A stretch of DNA of 12,715 bases from Candidatus Nanoarchaeia archaeon (lineage in GTDB: Archaea > Nanobdellota > Nanobdellia > Tiddalikarchaeales > Tiddalikarchaeaceae): positions 1-12,715 of the forward strand of contig JAQVLH010000015.1 of assembly GCA_028704265.1 (NCBI GenBank), in the 5' to 3' direction. Each line of letters starts with the position of its first letter. Within the stretch, counting starts at the first letter, position 1. Under the pieces are notes generated by a model, which was given only the letters and a program-made list of their open reading frames with translations, was not told the DNA's origin and did not search any database. Position numbers and translations under genes: made by a program. Of this stretch, positions 1-6,337 are shown piece by piece.

Positions 1-281
1 TAAATGAAGTTGAAGATTTAAAAAAAAAATATTGTTTTTCAGAATTTTTTGAAAAAAATTGGCATAAAACTTTATTGCTTAATTTTGCTGATTTAACAAA
101 AAATAATGAAATAAATGAAAATGATTCTTTAGAAATTTTAGTAAAAAAAATGCACCAAGTAGGGGAATCAGAAGGGTATGAAAGATTAAACAAATTTAAT
201 ATTTTTTGGAAAGATTTTTTAGAAATTGCTAAAAAATATAGAAATGATTTAAATATTAATAAAATTAATTTAGTTATTTAA
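1..281 (+). CDS. Unknown protein, 3' end only
   Basis: The reading frame is open from base 3 at the window edge to the TAA at 279-281, so this is the C-terminal part (about 92 residues) of a gene that starts upstream. The visible part is soluble, rich in Lys, Asn and Glu and predicted mostly helical, with no Cys pairs, membrane segment or motif I recognise. An internal TTG at 75 could be read as a start, but the frame continues upstream of it without a stop and in the same composition, so truncation by the window is the better reading. A short T-run follows the stop. Function unknown. Confidence 0.6.
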   Translation, partial: NEVEDLKKKYCFSEFFEKNWHKTLLLNFADLTKNNEINENDSLEILVKKMHQVGESEGYERLNKFNIFWKDFLEIAKKYRNDLNINKINLVI

Positions 282-291
282 TTCATGCGAC

Positions 292-300
292 TCTTTTTTC
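292..300 (+). terminator. Possible oligo-T terminator
   Basis: A six-T run at 294-299 follows the stop codon at 281 by about a dozen bases. Archaeal RNA polymerase can stop at U-runs without a hairpin, and none is obvious here. The run is short, so support is modest. Confidence 0.3.
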
Positions 301-351
301 ATTAATAAATTATTAAATAATAGCAAATAAAAATATTATTTTTTATGAAAG

Positions 352-360
352 TTTTATAAA
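352..360 (+). promoter_or_regulatory. TATA box for the 387 membrane-protein gene
   Basis: The TTTTATAAA element ends 26 bases before the ATG at 387. This predicts a transcript starting a few bases upstream of the start codon, with no room for a Shine-Dalgarno site. No other transcription signal is visible in the 105-base gap. Confidence 0.5.
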
Positions 361-386
361 AAAGCAATGATTTTTTTATCAGTTAT

Positions 387-1124
387 ATGAAAGATTCATT
401 TCAATGGATTGTTTTGATTTTATGCATATTAATTTATTCATTTTTTATATTTTTTATCGAAATTGACATTGAAATAAACGTTGCCTCTCAATTAGTTATT
501 GCTAGTGTTTTCTTTTTTGGAATGTTCAGCAGCTTTTTTATTAACAGGCAAAATAACAGATATACTAAAATTAATGATATTATTGCGCAAAGAGATGGTT
601 ATTATTCTTACCTTTATAGAGCTTTTTCTATTGTTCCAAGGATTCAAGGAGAGATTAAAGGAATCATTAGCAATCATTATGAAAAGATTTTAAAAAACAA
701 TGACTGGGCTTACAATGAATTTCATTCTTCAAGCACGATAAGCTCTATTGTCAAATCAATATCTGGCATTACAAAAAAAGAGTCTGAGTTGATTTCTAAT
801 TATTCATTTTTTGACGGCATTTGGGATGTCATTTGCCAACTTCAGCTGAATAGAAAAATGATAATAGCCTCATACAATGAAAAGCTTAAGAATTTTCATT
901 GGATTTTAATAATTGTTTTTGCAGGATTGGCTGCAGTTTCATTTCATTTTTTAAAAATTGATTCAATTATTGTTGATTTTATTAAAATAATTTTTGCAGC
1001 ATCTATTTTTTTAATAGTAATGCTTATTAATCAATTGAATAATTTATCAATTTTTGGCAAAGATTTTAGCAAAAAAATAGCAAATGATGTTTTAAGAATT
1101 ATTAATGAAGATGATTTGAAATAA
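387..1124 (+). CDS. Four-helix membrane protein, DUF4239-like
   Basis: A 245-residue integral membrane protein. Hydrophobic segments lie at about residues 7-24, 34-52, 172-189 and 197-215. They form two hairpins separated by a soluble region of about 115 residues (53-171) that is predicted helical. This 2+2 layout, the length, and the conserved-looking stretch after helix 2 (Arg69-Asp70, Tyr75-Leu-Tyr, Pro84) recall the DUF4239 (bestrophin-like) family, but that match is from memory of the family pattern and is weak. A channel-like or scaffolding role would follow only if it is confirmed. The gene stands alone with its own TATA box and converges on the next gene, leaving 10 bases between stop codons. 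Start: first ATG downstream of the TATA element. Confidence 0.75.
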   Translation: MKDSFQWIVLILCILIYSFFIFFIEIDIEINVASQLVIASVFFFGMFSSFFINRQNNRYTKINDIIAQRDGYYSYLYRAFSIVPRIQGEIKGIISNHYEKILKNNDWAYNEFHSSSTISSIVKSISGITKKESELISNYSFFDGIWDVICQLQLNRKMIIASYNEKLKNFHWILIIVFAGLAAVSFHFLKIDSIIVDFIKIIFAASIFLIVMLINQLNNLSIFGKDFSKKIANDVLRIINEDDLK

Positions 1125-1134
1125 TTAAATTAAT

Positions 1135-1551
1135 TTATAAATCAGCATAGCCTGCAATACGAATCATGCAATTAGTTTTACGAGGTATTTTATCATTGTT
1201 ATCTGGAAGTTTATTTTTATTTCCAAGCTCCATAATTGTTTCTAATTCTTTGCTAATATCTTCATTAAAAAGAATGGAATATTTTGAAGCAAGAGATAAA
1301 TAAGTATTCATTGAAGAAACTAAGCCTCTTTGTGCATCAATCATTGCAATCCTAAGACTATCTTCAATACCTTTATTTCCAATAGTTTTAGCATCTTTCA
1401 TTTCTTCATTGCTGAAATATTGTAAACCTTGCTCTAAAGAAAAATAAACTCTAAAAAAATCACCTCTTTCTGCATCACTCTTTATTTGATTAATAGCTAA
1501 TGAGGTATTATAATTTTCTTGGATATTTTTTTTTATTAATGTATCAAGCAT
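1135..1551 (-). CDS. Unknown soluble helical protein
   Basis: A 138-residue protein with no family I recognise. It is predicted almost wholly alpha-helical, with repeated acidic/basic heptad-like stretches in residues 1-110 and a short, basic, Cys-containing tail (around residues 124-138) ending in Ala-Asp-Leu. There is no signal peptide or membrane segment. The composition resembles a four-helix-bundle or TPR-like adaptor, which is only an impression. The start ATG is set by a TATA box 20-30 bases upstream on the minus strand, giving a leaderless transcript. The gene is convergent with the membrane protein at 387-1124. The glycosyltransferase at 1611-2267 is upstream on the same strand, but the separate promoter argues against an obligate operon. 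Confidence 0.6.
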   Translation of the reverse strand: MLDTLIKKNIQENYNTSLAINQIKSDAERGDFFRVYFSLEQGLQYFSNEEMKDAKTIGNKGIEDSLRIAMIDAQRGLVSSMNTYLSLASKYSILFNEDISKELETIMELGNKNKLPDNNDKIPRKTNCMIRIAGYADL

Positions 1552-1570
1552 TACAAAATTAAATTATTTT

Positions 1571-1580
1571 TATTATATAA
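1571..1580 (-). promoter_or_regulatory. TATA box for the 1551 gene
   Basis: On the minus strand this reads TTATATAATA. Its first A lies 27 bases before the ATG at 1551, the spacing expected for a leaderless archaeal transcript. Confidence 0.55.
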
Positions 1581-1610
1581 TTTTTTATCGCTAAATATCG
1601 AAATTTTTTA

Positions 1611-2267
1611 TTAATTTTTTAAAAATTCAATTGCATCTTTTAATTTAAAATAAGATTTTCGTTTAATATTATAAATACATGAAATTGGCACTTCTTTTAT
1701 GCTAAGTTTTTTTTTGCATGCCTGTTCTAAAGTTTTTTTTTCAATATTAAAATTATTGCCTTCAAAATTTAATTCATTCAGCGCATTTTGATTATATATT
1801 CTAAAACCGCTTTGCGGATCTTTTATTTTAATGCCTAATTGCATTAAAATAATTTTAGATGCTAAATAATTTCCTATTTTTCTAATAATAGGCATTGGAG
1901 TGTTTAATTTTTTTCTTGCACCAATTACTAAATCTGCATTAATCTCTAATAAAAAAGGTATTTCTTCAGGCAAATGCTGCAAATCACCATCAATAGTTAT
2001 AATTCTTTTTGCATCTTTTTTTTTCAAATACTCCATTCCTAGTTTCAAAGCATTAGCTTTTCCTGAATTATTTAGAATATTAATAACTTCAATATTTTTT
2101 ATTTTATTTAATATTAAATGAGTATTATCTGTGCTTCCATCATTAATTATTAATATATTACTAACAAATTTTTTAGTCCTATTAATAACTTCTTTTATTG
2201 ATTTTTCTTCATTATAAGCAGGAATTAAAACCCATAAATTTTTATTAATTTTTTTTTTAAAAGACAT
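1611..2267 (-). CDS. Family 2 glycosyltransferase, DPM1-like
   Basis: A GT-A fold glycosyltransferase of 218 residues, close to the length of dolichyl-phosphate mannose/glucose synthases that lack C-terminal membrane helices. Visible motifs: PAYNE (16-20), NDGST (42-46), GKANAL (69-74), DGDLQH with the metal-binding DxD at 93-95, GAR (116-118) and DPQSGFRIY (150-158). The family transfers a sugar from a nucleotide sugar to a polyprenyl phosphate at the cytoplasmic membrane face, feeding glycolipid or protein glycosylation. The exact sugar cannot be read from sequence. No other glycosylation gene is nearby. The start is supported by an AGTGAT Shine-Dalgarno-like site 5 bases upstream (2273-2278) and a weak TATA element beyond it, implying a leader of about 14 bases. 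Confidence 0.9.
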   Translation of the reverse strand: MSFKKKINKNLWVLIPAYNEEKSIKEVINRTKKFVSNILIINDGSTDNTHLILNKIKNIEVINILNNSGKANALKLGMEYLKKKDAKRIITIDGDLQHLPEEIPFLLEINADLVIGARKKLNTPMPIIRKIGNYLASKIILMQLGIKIKDPQSGFRIYNQNALNELNFEGNNFNIEKKTLEQACKKKLSIKEVPISCIYNIKRKSYFKLKDAIEFLKN

Positions 2268-2272
2268 GATTA

Positions 2273-2278
2273 ATCACT
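2273..2278 (-). promoter_or_regulatory. Ribosome binding site of the glycosyltransferase
   Basis: On the minus strand AGTGAT sits 5 bases before the ATG at 2267 and matches the archaeal anti-SD complement (GGTGAT) at all but the first base. It fixes the start codon and shows that this gene, unlike its neighbours, has a leader. Confidence 0.45.
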
Positions 2279-2304
2279 ATATTAAATATATTACAAATCT
2301 TTAG

Positions 2305-2314
2305 TAATAAATTT
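2305..2314 (-). promoter_or_regulatory. Possible TATA box for the glycosyltransferase
   Basis: On the minus strand this reads AAATTTATTA. It would place the transcript start near 2281, leaving a leader of about 14 bases that contains the AGTGAT site. A second AT-rich element at 2281-2290 is too close to the ATG to work. Confidence 0.35.
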
Positions 2315-2342
2315 AACTAAATTAATTTTTTAAAAAAAAACC

Positions 2343-2350
2343 TTTAAATA
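2343..2350 (+). promoter_or_regulatory. TATA box for the small membrane protein
   Basis: TTTAAATA is preceded by an A-rich stretch ending in CC (a possible BRE). Its centre lies 26-27 bases before the ATG at 2373, which favours that ATG over the GTG at 2367 and predicts a leaderless mRNA. Confidence 0.6.
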
Positions 2351-2372
2351 CTGTCCTTGAATATTTGTGGAT

Positions 2373-2609
2373 ATGATTACAGAATTTGGATTAGGATTAA
2401 TCTGCATAGGATGGATTGTGCAAATAATAAAGATGAAAAAAGATGAATTAAACAAATATACTTTATTATTATACATTTTAGGAGTTGTAATTTTATCATA
2501 CAGCGGTATGTCTGATGGTATAATTGCTTCTGCTGATTGGTTAAATGTAGTATCTGCAATAACCTCAGGAGTAGTTCTTTACAAGGTTTTAAAGTTAAAG
2601 AAAAAATAA
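2373..2609 (+). CDS. Small three-helix membrane protein, SemiSWEET/PQ-loop-like topology
   Basis: A 78-residue protein with three hydrophobic segments at about residues 2-19, 29-46 and 54-71 and a Lys-rich C-terminus. Three helices in under 90 residues, a Gln after the first helix's Trp (Gly13-Trp-Ile-Val-Gln17), and an Asn in a Trp-Leu-Asn-Val-Val-Ser stretch at the start of helix 3 recall SemiSWEET/PQ-loop half-transporters, which dimerise to move small sugars. The similarity is in layout only and I give it low weight. Start: a GTG at 2367 is also in frame, but the TATA box at 2343-2350 would start the transcript at about 2373, exactly at the ATG. The gene is divergent from the glycosyltransferase and followed by a long T-rich stretch, so it is probably a single-gene transcript. 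Confidence 0.7.
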   Translation: MITEFGLGLICIGWIVQIIKMKKDELNKYTLLLYILGVVILSYSGMSDGIIASADWLNVVSAITSGVVLYKVLKLKKK

Positions 2610-2613
2610 TTAC

Positions 2614-2641
2614 TTTTTTTTATTATTTTTTTTATTTTTTT
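2614..2641 (+). terminator. T-rich terminator after the small membrane protein
   Basis: Five bases after the stop codon begins a stretch of 28 bases with only three A residues, the rest T (runs of 8, 8 and 7 T). Archaeal transcription ends efficiently at such U-tracts. It separates this gene from the promoter of the next one at once. Confidence 0.6.
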
Positions 2642-2654
2642 ATTTAAAAACATA

Positions 2655-2664
2655 GTTTTTTAAG
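2655..2664 (+). promoter_or_regulatory. TATA box for the PIN-domain gene
   Basis: GTTTTTTAAG has its first A 29 bases before the ATG at 2691, close to the spacing seen at the other leaderless genes here. A second AT element (TTTAAAAA, 2643-2650) would start transcription near 2673 instead. Confidence 0.4.
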
Positions 2665-2690
2665 TAGATTTTTTTTATTTGATTAAAGCT

Positions 2691-3713
2691 ATGGCAGTGA
2701 AAGAAGCATTTAATAGGATAAAATATGCATTTAAATTAATTTTTAACAAAGAATTATACGAAAATTCCATAAATTTTAATCAATTATTGGATAAAAAAGA
2801 AGAAAAATTTGACAAATCGGTGGATAAATATCAAAAATTATTGGCTGAAAAATCCGAAAAATTTAGAAATAAATTAGAAGAAACTAAAAAAGAATCATAT
2901 AATAAAGGATATTTTGACGGCGAATATAATTATTTAATTTATTTAAAAGAAGAATTTTCAAAAAAAACCTCTGTTAAATCTGAGGATTTGGAGCATTTGC
3001 TTTTTGATGTTGACATTAACTATGAATTTAGAGGATTAAAAAAGGATTACGCAACTGAATTTTCTTCAAGATGCCTGAAAGAACTGGGAAGATTTGAAGA
3101 TTATGCAAAGAGTTTAAGCTCTTTTATAAAAGATTTTGACAAGCAAAAAATTGAATTGGTGAATGCAGGAATTTGCAACGGGATTATTAATTATTTATTG
3201 CTTGCTTCAAATATTGGCTCTTTTGAAAAATATGCAATATTAGATACTAGTTATTTGTCAAAATTCAGGGAAAAATATTACAGAAAAATAATATCTCCAA
3301 AATCTTTGAATGCCGATTCGGAAGGATTAATAGTTCCTATTGAAGTTGTAAAAGAATATAATAATATTATAAAATCAGAGACTAAGAATATTTCAAGAAT
3401 CAAAAAAATAATAAAGGAAGATATTATTCAGCTGCTTACTAATCCAAAATTAATACTTGTTCCTCCATTTAAAAGTTTAAAATTTATTAATGAAAAAGTT
3501 TTAGAAAAATTTACTGACATAAGAGAAAACGGGGAAGTTCATTTTCACAAAGCGGATTTAGAAATTTATGAATTTTACAAAAGATTTGGGGAACAATTTG
3601 ATAATATTTATTTATTATCTGCAGATATGGGATTAAATAATGAAATGATTGAGCTTTCAAAAAATTTTAGAGAAAATCATAATTTAAATATTATTGAATT
3701 TGTACCCTTGTAA
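2691..3713 (+). CDS. Coiled-coil protein with C-terminal PIN nuclease domain
   Basis: A 340-residue protein. Residues about 25-95 are strongly charged and predicted coiled coil, followed by a helical middle (95-175). The C-terminal part (181-340) is a PIN domain with the usual acidic set: Asp185 in ILDTSYL, Glu222 in VVKEYNN, Asp289 in KADLEIYEF and Asp312 in LLSADMGLNNE. PIN domains are Mg-dependent single-stranded RNA nucleases. With all acidic positions present this one is probably active. It is much longer than VapC toxins (about 130 residues) and no antitoxin gene is adjacent, so an RNA-processing or quality-control nuclease that oligomerises through the coiled coil is the likelier role. 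Start: a TTG at 2679 is in frame, but the ATG at 2691 fits the TATA box better. No Shine-Dalgarno site is visible. Confidence 0.8.
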   Translation: MAVKEAFNRIKYAFKLIFNKELYENSINFNQLLDKKEEKFDKSVDKYQKLLAEKSEKFRNKLEETKKESYNKGYFDGEYNYLIYLKEEFSKKTSVKSEDLEHLLFDVDINYEFRGLKKDYATEFSSRCLKELGRFEDYAKSLSSFIKDFDKQKIELVNAGICNGIINYLLLASNIGSFEKYAILDTSYLSKFREKYYRKIISPKSLNADSEGLIVPIEVVKEYNNIIKSETKNISRIKKIIKEDIIQLLTNPKLILVPPFKSLKFINEKVLEKFTDIRENGEVHFHKADLEIYEFYKRFGEQFDNIYLLSADMGLNNEMIELSKNFRENHNLNIIEFVPL

Positions 3714-3730
3714 TAATATTAATGTAAAAA

Positions 3731-3739
3731 TTTTTAATA
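3731..3739 (+). promoter_or_regulatory. TATA box for the FKBP gene
   Basis: TTTTTAATA has its first A 26 bases before the ATG at 3762. The predicted transcript begins at or next to the start codon. Confidence 0.55.
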
Positions 3740-3761
3740 TCTAAATTATAGTTTTATTATT

Positions 3762-4247
3762 ATGAAAAAGCTTTTAATATACCTTATTTTTGTAATTTTA
3801 TTAAGTGGATGCGTGAATAAAATGAATATTGAAAATGGCGACCAAGTGTCTTTAGAATATACCGGAACTTTAAGTGACGGAACAGTTTTTGATTCAAATG
3901 TAGGACAGAATGCTTTAGAATTTACTGCTGGAGCTGGCCAAATGATTGCAGGTTTTGACACTGCAGTTATAGGAATGAGTATAGGGCAAGAAAAAACTTT
4001 TACTTTGCCTCCAGAACAAGCTTATGGTAATAAAAGAGATGAATTAATCCAGAACATTAACAAATCTGAGTTAAAAGAAGCAATTGGAACAGAGCCAGTT
4101 GTTGGAATGCCTTTAAGTGCTTCTAATGGAATGAGCGGAATGATTACTCTTATTTCAAATGAAGTGGTTTCTATTGATTTTAACCATGAGTTAGCAGGAA
4201 AATCATTGACTTTTACTATTAAAATTTTAGACATTAAAAAGAAATAA
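3762..4247 (+). CDS. FKBP/SlyD-type peptidyl-prolyl isomerase, lipoprotein
   Basis: Catalyses cis-trans isomerisation of peptidyl-proline bonds (EC 5.2.1.8) and acts as a folding helper. The 161-residue protein opens with a signal peptide ending in a lipobox, Leu14-Ser-Gly-Cys17, so the mature protein is probably lipid-anchored on the outer face of the membrane. The FKBP core follows: Tyr33, Phe43-Asp44, the GQMIAGFD stretch (59-66), LPPEQAYG (82-89), and the closing NHELAGKSLTF strand (141-151) typical of SlyD-type proteins. Residues about 96-139 form the IF (insert-in-flap) domain that binds unfolded chains. Most archaeal FKBPs are cytosolic, so the lipobox is the unusual part. The gene has its own TATA box and is followed by T-runs. 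Start: the only ATG that includes the signal peptide. Confidence 0.92.
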   Translation: MKKLLIYLIFVILLSGCVNKMNIENGDQVSLEYTGTLSDGTVFDSNVGQNALEFTAGAGQMIAGFDTAVIGMSIGQEKTFTLPPEQAYGNKRDELIQNINKSELKEAIGTEPVVGMPLSASNGMSGMITLISNEVVSIDFNHELAGKSLTFTIKILDIKKK

Positions 4248-4267
4248 TTTTTAATATAATATTAATA

Positions 4268-4295
4268 TTTTTAATTTTTGTTTTTAATGATTTTT
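4268..4295 (+). terminator. T-run terminator after the FKBP gene
   Basis: Four runs of five T (4268-4272, 4275-4279, 4281-4285, 4291-4295) lie within 30 bases, shortly after the stop codon. This suits archaeal U-tract termination. Confidence 0.5.
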
Positions 4296-4311
4296 GAAGC
4301 TTTTAGTTATA

Positions 4312-4320
4312 TTTATAAAT
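4312..4320 (+). promoter_or_regulatory. TATA box for the 4343 gene
   Basis: TTTATAAAT, a near-consensus archaeal TATA box, has its first A 28 bases before the ATG at 4343. Leaderless transcript predicted. Confidence 0.6.
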
Positions 4321-4342
4321 AGTTTTATTTAATTTTATTTAA

Positions 4343-4870
4343 ATGAAAGAAAGGTTTGAATACATTAAAAATGGATTAAAAAATACTGTAGCTTACATTT
4401 CTCTTATAGGTTTAGAAAAAATTGCAAATAATTATTGCAATTTATCTTATAAAATTAAAGACATTTCCGGATATTTAAATGTAAGAAAAGATGCAGAAGA
4501 AATAAATAAAGAGCTTTATGATTGGAAAAATAGGCTATCAAGAAATGAGGCTTTTCTTAATTTGAAAGGAATTATTACTAAATCTAAAAAAAAATTTATT
4601 GAAGATTTCATTGAAGGAAAGGAGATGATAAATGAAAATTTATTAAGCAAATATTGCATAAAAATAAACAAATGCGTTGAAGATATTAATAAAAAAAATA
4701 ATTTTTTAAATAAAATTAAATTTAAAAGCGAAAGCTTCGGCATGTATTATAATCAGTTGCTAAAAAATATTGAAGATTCTTCTGAAAATTTATTTGAAAA
4801 AGTAAATAATGTTTCAGAATTAATTAATGAAAATGGAATTATTCCATCATATATCATTAAAAAAGAATAA
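4343..4870 (+). CDS. Unknown helical protein
   Basis: A 175-residue soluble protein that I cannot assign. It is rich in Lys, Glu, Asn and Ile, predicted almost entirely helical, with long amphipathic stretches at about residues 1-60, 75-130 and 135-165. A mildly hydrophobic patch (around residues 15-25) is too short and interrupted for a membrane segment. Three Cys residues (around 32, 105 and 110) do not form a CxxC metal site. The good TATA box immediately upstream and the sustained open frame support a real gene. Endonuclease III follows after 33 bases with its own promoter, so there is no evidence that they work together. Confidence 0.6.
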   Translation: MKERFEYIKNGLKNTVAYISLIGLEKIANNYCNLSYKIKDISGYLNVRKDAEEINKELYDWKNRLSRNEAFLNLKGIITKSKKKFIEDFIEGKEMINENLLSKYCIKINKCVEDINKKNNFLNKIKFKSESFGMYYNQLLKNIEDSSENLFEKVNNVSELINENGIIPSYIIKKE

Positions 4871-4873
4871 GGA

Positions 4874-4883
4874 TTTATTAAAA
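4874..4883 (+). promoter_or_regulatory. TATA box for the endonuclease III gene
   Basis: TTTATTAAAA has its first A 27 bases before the ATG at 4904. It lies directly after the stop codon of the preceding gene, and a leaderless transcript is predicted. Confidence 0.5.
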
Positions 4884-4903
4884 GAGCTATTGTTTATTTA
4901 ATT

Positions 4904-5518
4904 ATGGACCATAAAAAAATTATTGAAATATTAAAAAAGGAAGTTATTAATTTTGACGTGCCTGTGATTAATCTTATTGCATTTCAATCAAATAATCCTG
5001 ACAAAGTTTTAATCAGTGCCATTTTATCGACAAGAACTAAAGACAAAGTTACTTTAGAAGCTAGCGAAAGATTATTTTCTAAAATTAATAATATTAAAGA
5101 TTTAAATAAATTAAAAATTGAACAAATTGAAAAATTAATTTACCCTGTTGGTTTTTACAAAATTAAAGCAAAGCATTTGAAAAAATTGGAAACTTTGGAA
5201 AAAATTCCAAATACTTTTGAAAATTTAATTAAAATTGATGGAGTTGGAAGAAAAGTGGCTAATTTATTTTTGTCAGTTGTTTATGGCAATGATGAAATTT
5301 GTGTTGACACTCATGTTCACAGAATTAGCAATAGAATTGGCTGGGTTAAAACTAGTAATCCTTTTCAGACAGAAAAAGCTTTAAAAAAAATTTTGCCTAA
5401 AAAATATTGGAAAACCATTAATAGTATTTTAGTTGCATATGGCCAAAAAATTTGCACCCCGATTAATCCTAAATGCAGTATTTGCAAAATCAATAAATAC
5501 TGTAAAAAAATATTTTGA
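4904..5518 (+). CDS. nth: Endonuclease III (DNA glycosylase/AP lyase)
   Basis: Removes oxidised pyrimidines from DNA and nicks the abasic site (EC 4.2.99.18), the first steps of base excision repair. At 204 residues it matches the family's usual length of about 210. The helix-hairpin-helix is IDGVGRKVA (111-119), with the catalytic Lys at 117. The catalytic Asp is Asp135 in VDTHVHR. The C-terminal iron-sulfur loop has the complete C-X6-C-X2-C-X5-C pattern (Cys184, 191, 194, 200). The early LSTRTKD motif (41-47) is the archaeal version of the bacterial LSAQTTD. The start at ATG 4904 agrees with the TATA spacing. The TGA stop at 5516-5518 abuts the stop codon of the convergent regulator gene with no bases between. 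Confidence 0.95.
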   Translation: MDHKKIIEILKKEVINFDVPVINLIAFQSNNPDKVLISAILSTRTKDKVTLEASERLFSKINNIKDLNKLKIEQIEKLIYPVGFYKIKAKHLKKLETLEKIPNTFENLIKIDGVGRKVANLFLSVVYGNDEICVDTHVHRISNRIGWVKTSNPFQTEKALKKILPKKYWKTINSILVAYGQKICTPINPKCSICKINKYCKKIF

Positions 5519-6229
5519 TTATTTTTTCCATATTTGCTCAAAATAATATTTCATTAATTCAGCCAATGATTTATTTTGGATTAAAACTGCATTAGGTTTC
5601 TCTTCCCATAATATCAATAAAGTTTTATCTGAATATACATCTATTGTTGCGTTTGATATTTTTTCATTTTTTAAATATTTTACTTGAGTTGTCTTGCTTG
5701 GTTTAATATCTATTCCCTCTCTTACCAAATGTTTTACATTTATTTTTTTCTTTTCCAATGATTTTATGAAATGGGGAGAAAAGAATGGCATTTTTTCAGT
5801 AAACTGGCCCTCTGAATCAAATACTCGATTAATCTCTTTGGGTTTTAATGAATTAATTATATCTTCAAAAACTGTTTTTATACCTTTGTAGCCTTTATAT
5901 AATAAAATATTATTTTCAGAATCAGAATTATTGTATTCTTTTTTTAAAAACGGAAGAGTTTGCTCTACAAGTATTTCTTTTTCTTTTATGAAATTATATA
6001 ATTGCTGCGGATTTGATGCCTTAAAATATTTTGTTTTTGAATTTATTGAATAAGCTATCAGTCCTTTATCTATTAATTTTTGAAGCAAATCATACGTTGT
6101 TGTTCTATTAAATCCTAATTTTTTGCTTATTTCTCCAGCTTTGTTTTCTCCCATTTTTATAAGTGCATAATATATTTTTGATTCGTTTATTGATAACCCT
6201 ATATTATTTAATGATGAGATTATGTCCAT
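5519..6229 (-). CDS. TrmB-family winged-helix transcription regulator
   Basis: A 236-residue regulator. Residues 1-70 form the winged helix-turn-helix typical of the TrmB family: a helix ending in LSINESKIYYAL, then KAGEISKKLGFNRTTTYDLL as the recognition unit, then a wing. A short coiled linker (75-100) leads to a C-terminal domain starting at YKGYKGIKTVFEDI (111-124), a stretch found in the effector domain of TrmB proteins. Known members are archaeal sugar-responsive regulators, but the ligand here cannot be read. Start: an in-frame ATG at 6286 would add 19 residues. I prefer 6229 because the TATA box at 6251-6259 lies 22-30 bases upstream of it and the longer form would read through that promoter. 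It diverges from the CYTH gene, its probable target, across a palindromic spacer. Confidence 0.88.
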   Translation of the reverse strand: MDIISSLNNIGLSINESKIYYALIKMGENKAGEISKKLGFNRTTTYDLLQKLIDKGLIAYSINSKTKYFKASNPQQLYNFIKEKEILVEQTLPFLKKEYNNSDSENNILLYKGYKGIKTVFEDIINSLKPKEINRVFDSEGQFTEKMPFFSPHFIKSLEKKKINVKHLVREGIDIKPSKTTQVKYLKNEKISNATIDVYSDKTLLILWEEKPNAVLIQNKSLAELMKYYFEQIWKK

Positions 6230-6250
6230 AATTATTCTGATAAAATTATT

Positions 6251-6260
6251 ATTTAAATAT
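6251..6260. promoter_or_regulatory. AT palindrome usable as TATA box in both directions
   Basis: ATTTAAATAT is nearly self-complementary. On the minus strand it is centred about 26 bases from the regulator start at 6229. On the plus strand the same element would start transcripts near 6282, giving the CYTH gene a leader of about 55 bases that includes its Shine-Dalgarno site. The plus-strand use is less certain. Confidence 0.45.
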
Positions 6261-6261
6261 T

Positions 6262-6283
6262 TGTTGTTAATTATTTGACAACA
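6262..6283. promoter_or_regulatory. Candidate operator: 22-bp imperfect palindrome
   Basis: TGTTGTTAA (6262-6270) and TTGACAACA (6275-6283) are inverted copies matching at 8 of 9 positions, with a 4-base spacer. The site lies in the divergent spacer between a TrmB-type regulator and the CYTH gene, directly beside the shared TATA element and over the predicted plus-strand start site. This is the expected position for an operator of a dimeric winged-helix regulator. That the adjacent regulator binds it is inferred. Confidence 0.5.
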
Positions 6284-6322
6284 CATTTTTTTATCTTTGT
6301 ATTTGCAATTATTATAAATTAA

Positions 6323-6328
6323 GGGAGG
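6323..6328 (+). promoter_or_regulatory. Strong Shine-Dalgarno site of the CYTH gene
   Basis: GGGAGG lies 9 bases before the ATG at 6338. It is one of the strongest sites in the window and shows that this gene has a leader, unlike most first genes here. Confidence 0.65.
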
Positions 6329-6337
6329 AAAATAAAA

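Noticed and set aside
2679..3713. A VapC toxin reading of the PIN protein.
   Set aside because: It is 340 residues long with a coiled-coil region and has no antitoxin-sized gene beside it.
3746..3961. An antisense reading frame inside the FKBP gene, and similar ones within uS9, uL13, endonuclease III and other genes.
   Set aside because: These run opposite genes with clear family motifs, have no promoter or ribosome site, and their open frames are a by-product of AT-rich codon use.
4258..4269. A 12-base perfect palindrome AATATTAATATT after the FKBP gene.
   Set aside because: Pure A/T palindromes of this length are expected by chance in such AT-rich DNA, and it has no position of interest beyond a terminator region.
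6230..6286. A longer N-terminus for the TrmB-type regulator starting at the ATG at 6286 (minus strand).
   Set aside because: It would place 19 residues without family similarity before the helix-turn-helix and read through both the TATA element and the palindrome. The TATA spacing fits 6229.
6311..6320. ATTATAAATT as TATA box of the CYTH gene.
   Set aside because: It would start transcription at about 6342, past the ATG and the Shine-Dalgarno site, so the gene could not be translated from that transcript.
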